Shown here one piece after another: positions 5,530 through 6,721 of a stretch of 6,721 bases of DNA. Within the stretch, counting starts at the first letter, position 1, and each line of letters opens with the position of its first letter. Below the pieces are notes generated by a model. That model searched no databases and was not told the origin of the DNA. It worked only from the letters and a program-made list of their open reading frames with translations. The translations under genes and the position numbers were made by a program. Source of the stretch: Acetobacteraceae bacterium. GTDB lineage: Bacteria > Pseudomonadota > Alphaproteobacteria > Acetobacterales > Acetobacteraceae. The DNA is taken from positions 1 to 6,721 of the forward strand of contig CANJOG010000111.1 of assembly GCA_947475475.1 (NCBI GenBank), read 5' to 3'.

Positions 5530-6721
5530 CTAGCCCGCATCGCCGATGCCGAGATCATCCATGATGGAGCGATACACCACGCGCGCCTGTTCACGCGAAT
5601 ACAGCGCCCGGCAACGCTCCAGCGCGCGCTGCGACAGCGCATTCCACATCTGCGACGTCTCGTGCAGGCCGACAATCTGCTGGGCCAGCGTATCCGCGTC
5701 CTCACCCACCATGATGCCGTCATTGGGTGCCAGCCCGCTGCCCTCAAACGCGATCGGCGTGCCCACCACTGGCACACCGGCGGCAAGCGAGGTCGCCACC
5801 TTGCCCTTGAACCCGGCGCCGATCCGCAGCGGCGCCACCGACAGCCGCACCGTCTCGAACAGATCGGTCAGATCCGGCACCCAGCCAAGAATCCGGATAT
5901 TCTCCGACGCCAGGCGCTGGATTTCCGGCGGCGGCGCGCTGCCGGCAACATAGAGCACCATGTTCGGCAGCCGGCGGCGCACGCGCGGCATCACCTCGCG
6001 GGCGAACCAGTTCATGCCATCGACATTCGGCAGATGGCCGAAACTGCCGACAAAGGCCAGGCCATTGCGCTCGCCGAAATTGCGCCGCGGCGGATGCACA
6101 TCGACAATCCAGCGCAGCAGGCGCAGGCGCGAGGCATCGACCTCCTTGGACAGCAGCGAGATTTCGTAATCGCTCGGCAGGATCGTCATGTCGGCGCGGC
6201 GGATGCAGTCCAGCTCCTGCACGCGGGTCTGCTTGAAATCCGCGGCCTTTTTGCCAAGCACCTTGGCCTCGCGCTCCTCGCGCAGGAAGTGCAGATCGGC
6301 GGGCGAGAACAGGATGCGCGCACGCGGTGCGAGTTCACGCACACGGTCGATATAGGCGAGCGCATTCTCGTAGCGATAAATCTGCACAAGCGAGAGATCG
6401 CTGCCGTAATGCTGGAGATAGGCGGTGATCGACTCCCAGGTCGGCGGCCGCACCGTCTCGATGCCGCGCCGTTCCAGCGCCTCGGCATAGGCGCGGTCGC
6501 CCTCACGCGGATCGGCGGCACCGAAGGTCACGCGCATGCCAAGCCGGCGCAGAATGTTCATCTGCTCGAAAGTGGCGACCGAGCCGGCATCGCGATCCGG
6601 CTCCGGTGTATTCTTGTCGATCACCAGCGCATGGCCGGCGCGATGCACAATCGGCGCACGCGATGCGGCGGACGGGATCGACGCGCCCTGATCGGCCGGA
6701 TCGAACCAGCGCAGGCGCAGA
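5530..6721 (-). CDS. Glycosyltransferase, GT4-type, partial (5' end beyond the right edge)
   Basis: The frame stays open to the window edge, adding at least 24 residues (including LRLRWFDPADQG) before the GTG at 6648, so the gene starts outside and 396 residues are visible. Counting from that GTG: LVIDKNTPEPDRDAGS (8-23) opens an N-terminal Rossmann-like domain. Residues 198-210 (AFVGSFGHLPNVD) start the second domain. Then come LYVAG (232-236), ILGWVPDL (253-260), and the donor-site region APLRIGAGFKGKV (272-284), AAGVPVVGTPIAFEG (289-303). This is the GT-B fold, Glyco_trans_1_4/GT4 group. The first glutamate of the EX7E motif is T286 here; E302 is kept. From memory, that change is seen in this subgroup. 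Family members with the IDxxxPxPDxDxGS opening are often the C-terminal part of larger glycosyltransferases, so more domains may lie upstream. Donor and acceptor are unknown. It probably acts in the cytoplasm on surface glycan synthesis, with the downstream heptose kinase. Confidence 0.85.
   Translation of the reverse strand, partial: LRLRWFDPADQGASIPSAASRAPIVHRAGHALVIDKNTPEPDRDAGSVATFEQMNILRRLGMRVTFGAADPREGDRAYAEALERRGIETVRPPTWESITAYLQHYGSDLSLVQIYRYENALAYIDRVRELAPRARILFSPADLHFLREEREAKVLGKKAADFKQTRVQELDCIRRADMTILPSDYEISLLSKEVDASRLRLLRWIVDVHPPRRNFGERNGLAFVGSFGHLPNVDGMNWFAREVMPRVRRRLPNMVLYVAGSAPPPEIQRLASENIRILGWVPDLTDLFETVRLSVAPLRIGAGFKGKVATSLAAGVPVVGTPIAFEGSGLAPNDGIMVGEDADTLAQQIVGLHETSQMWNALSQRALERCRALYSREQARVVYRSIMDDLGIGDAG

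Overview
The window is GC-rich DNA, very probably from an alphaproteobacterium. Codons end mostly in G or C, there is a DUF6600-type envelope protein and an FNR/FixK-like box, and one spacer holds a long hairpin of a kind that recalls dispersed elements in Rhizobiales and relatives. The lineage is inferred from style; no marker gene is present. I see no tRNA, rRNA, CRISPR array, insertion sequence or phage gene.

Layout. Bases 1-1527 (+) are the 3' part of a DUF6600 protein with a long Pro/Gln-rich tail that contains a 33-34-residue tandem repeat. A terminator-like hairpin follows, then a spacer, then a small secreted Gly/Tyr/Pro-rich protein of unknown function (1754-2143, +). Next is a compact control region. 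It has an imperfect hairpin with a T-rich 3' flank, and an FNR-type box about 40 bases upstream of a plausible transcription start. It precedes a two-gene unit on the plus strand: a secreted seven-bladed YVTN/YncE-like beta-propeller (2317-3267) and, 15 bases later, a membrane fatty acid hydroxylase/sterol desaturase family protein (3283-4224).

That unit converges, with only 2 bases between stop codons, on a minus-strand pair. The upstream member is a GT4-type glycosyltransferase that runs off the right edge (5530 to beyond 6721). The downstream member is a GHMP sugar kinase of the D-glycero-D-manno-heptose 7-phosphate kinase type (HddA, 4227-5387). Between them is a 142-base spacer dominated by a 16-base-pair hairpin.

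Working together. The minus-strand pair fits surface polysaccharide (capsule, LPS or S-layer glycan) synthesis. The HddA-type kinase would feed nucleotide-activated heptose synthesis and the transferase would use a sugar donor. The plus-strand propeller/hydroxylase pair looks like an envelope unit that may respond to oxygen. The two low-complexity secreted proteins at the left look like structural or surface components. The families are ordinary. The most unusual points are the FNR-type box ahead of a propeller/O2-dependent hydroxylase pair, the repeat array held by synonymous drift, and the structured spacer between the glycan genes.
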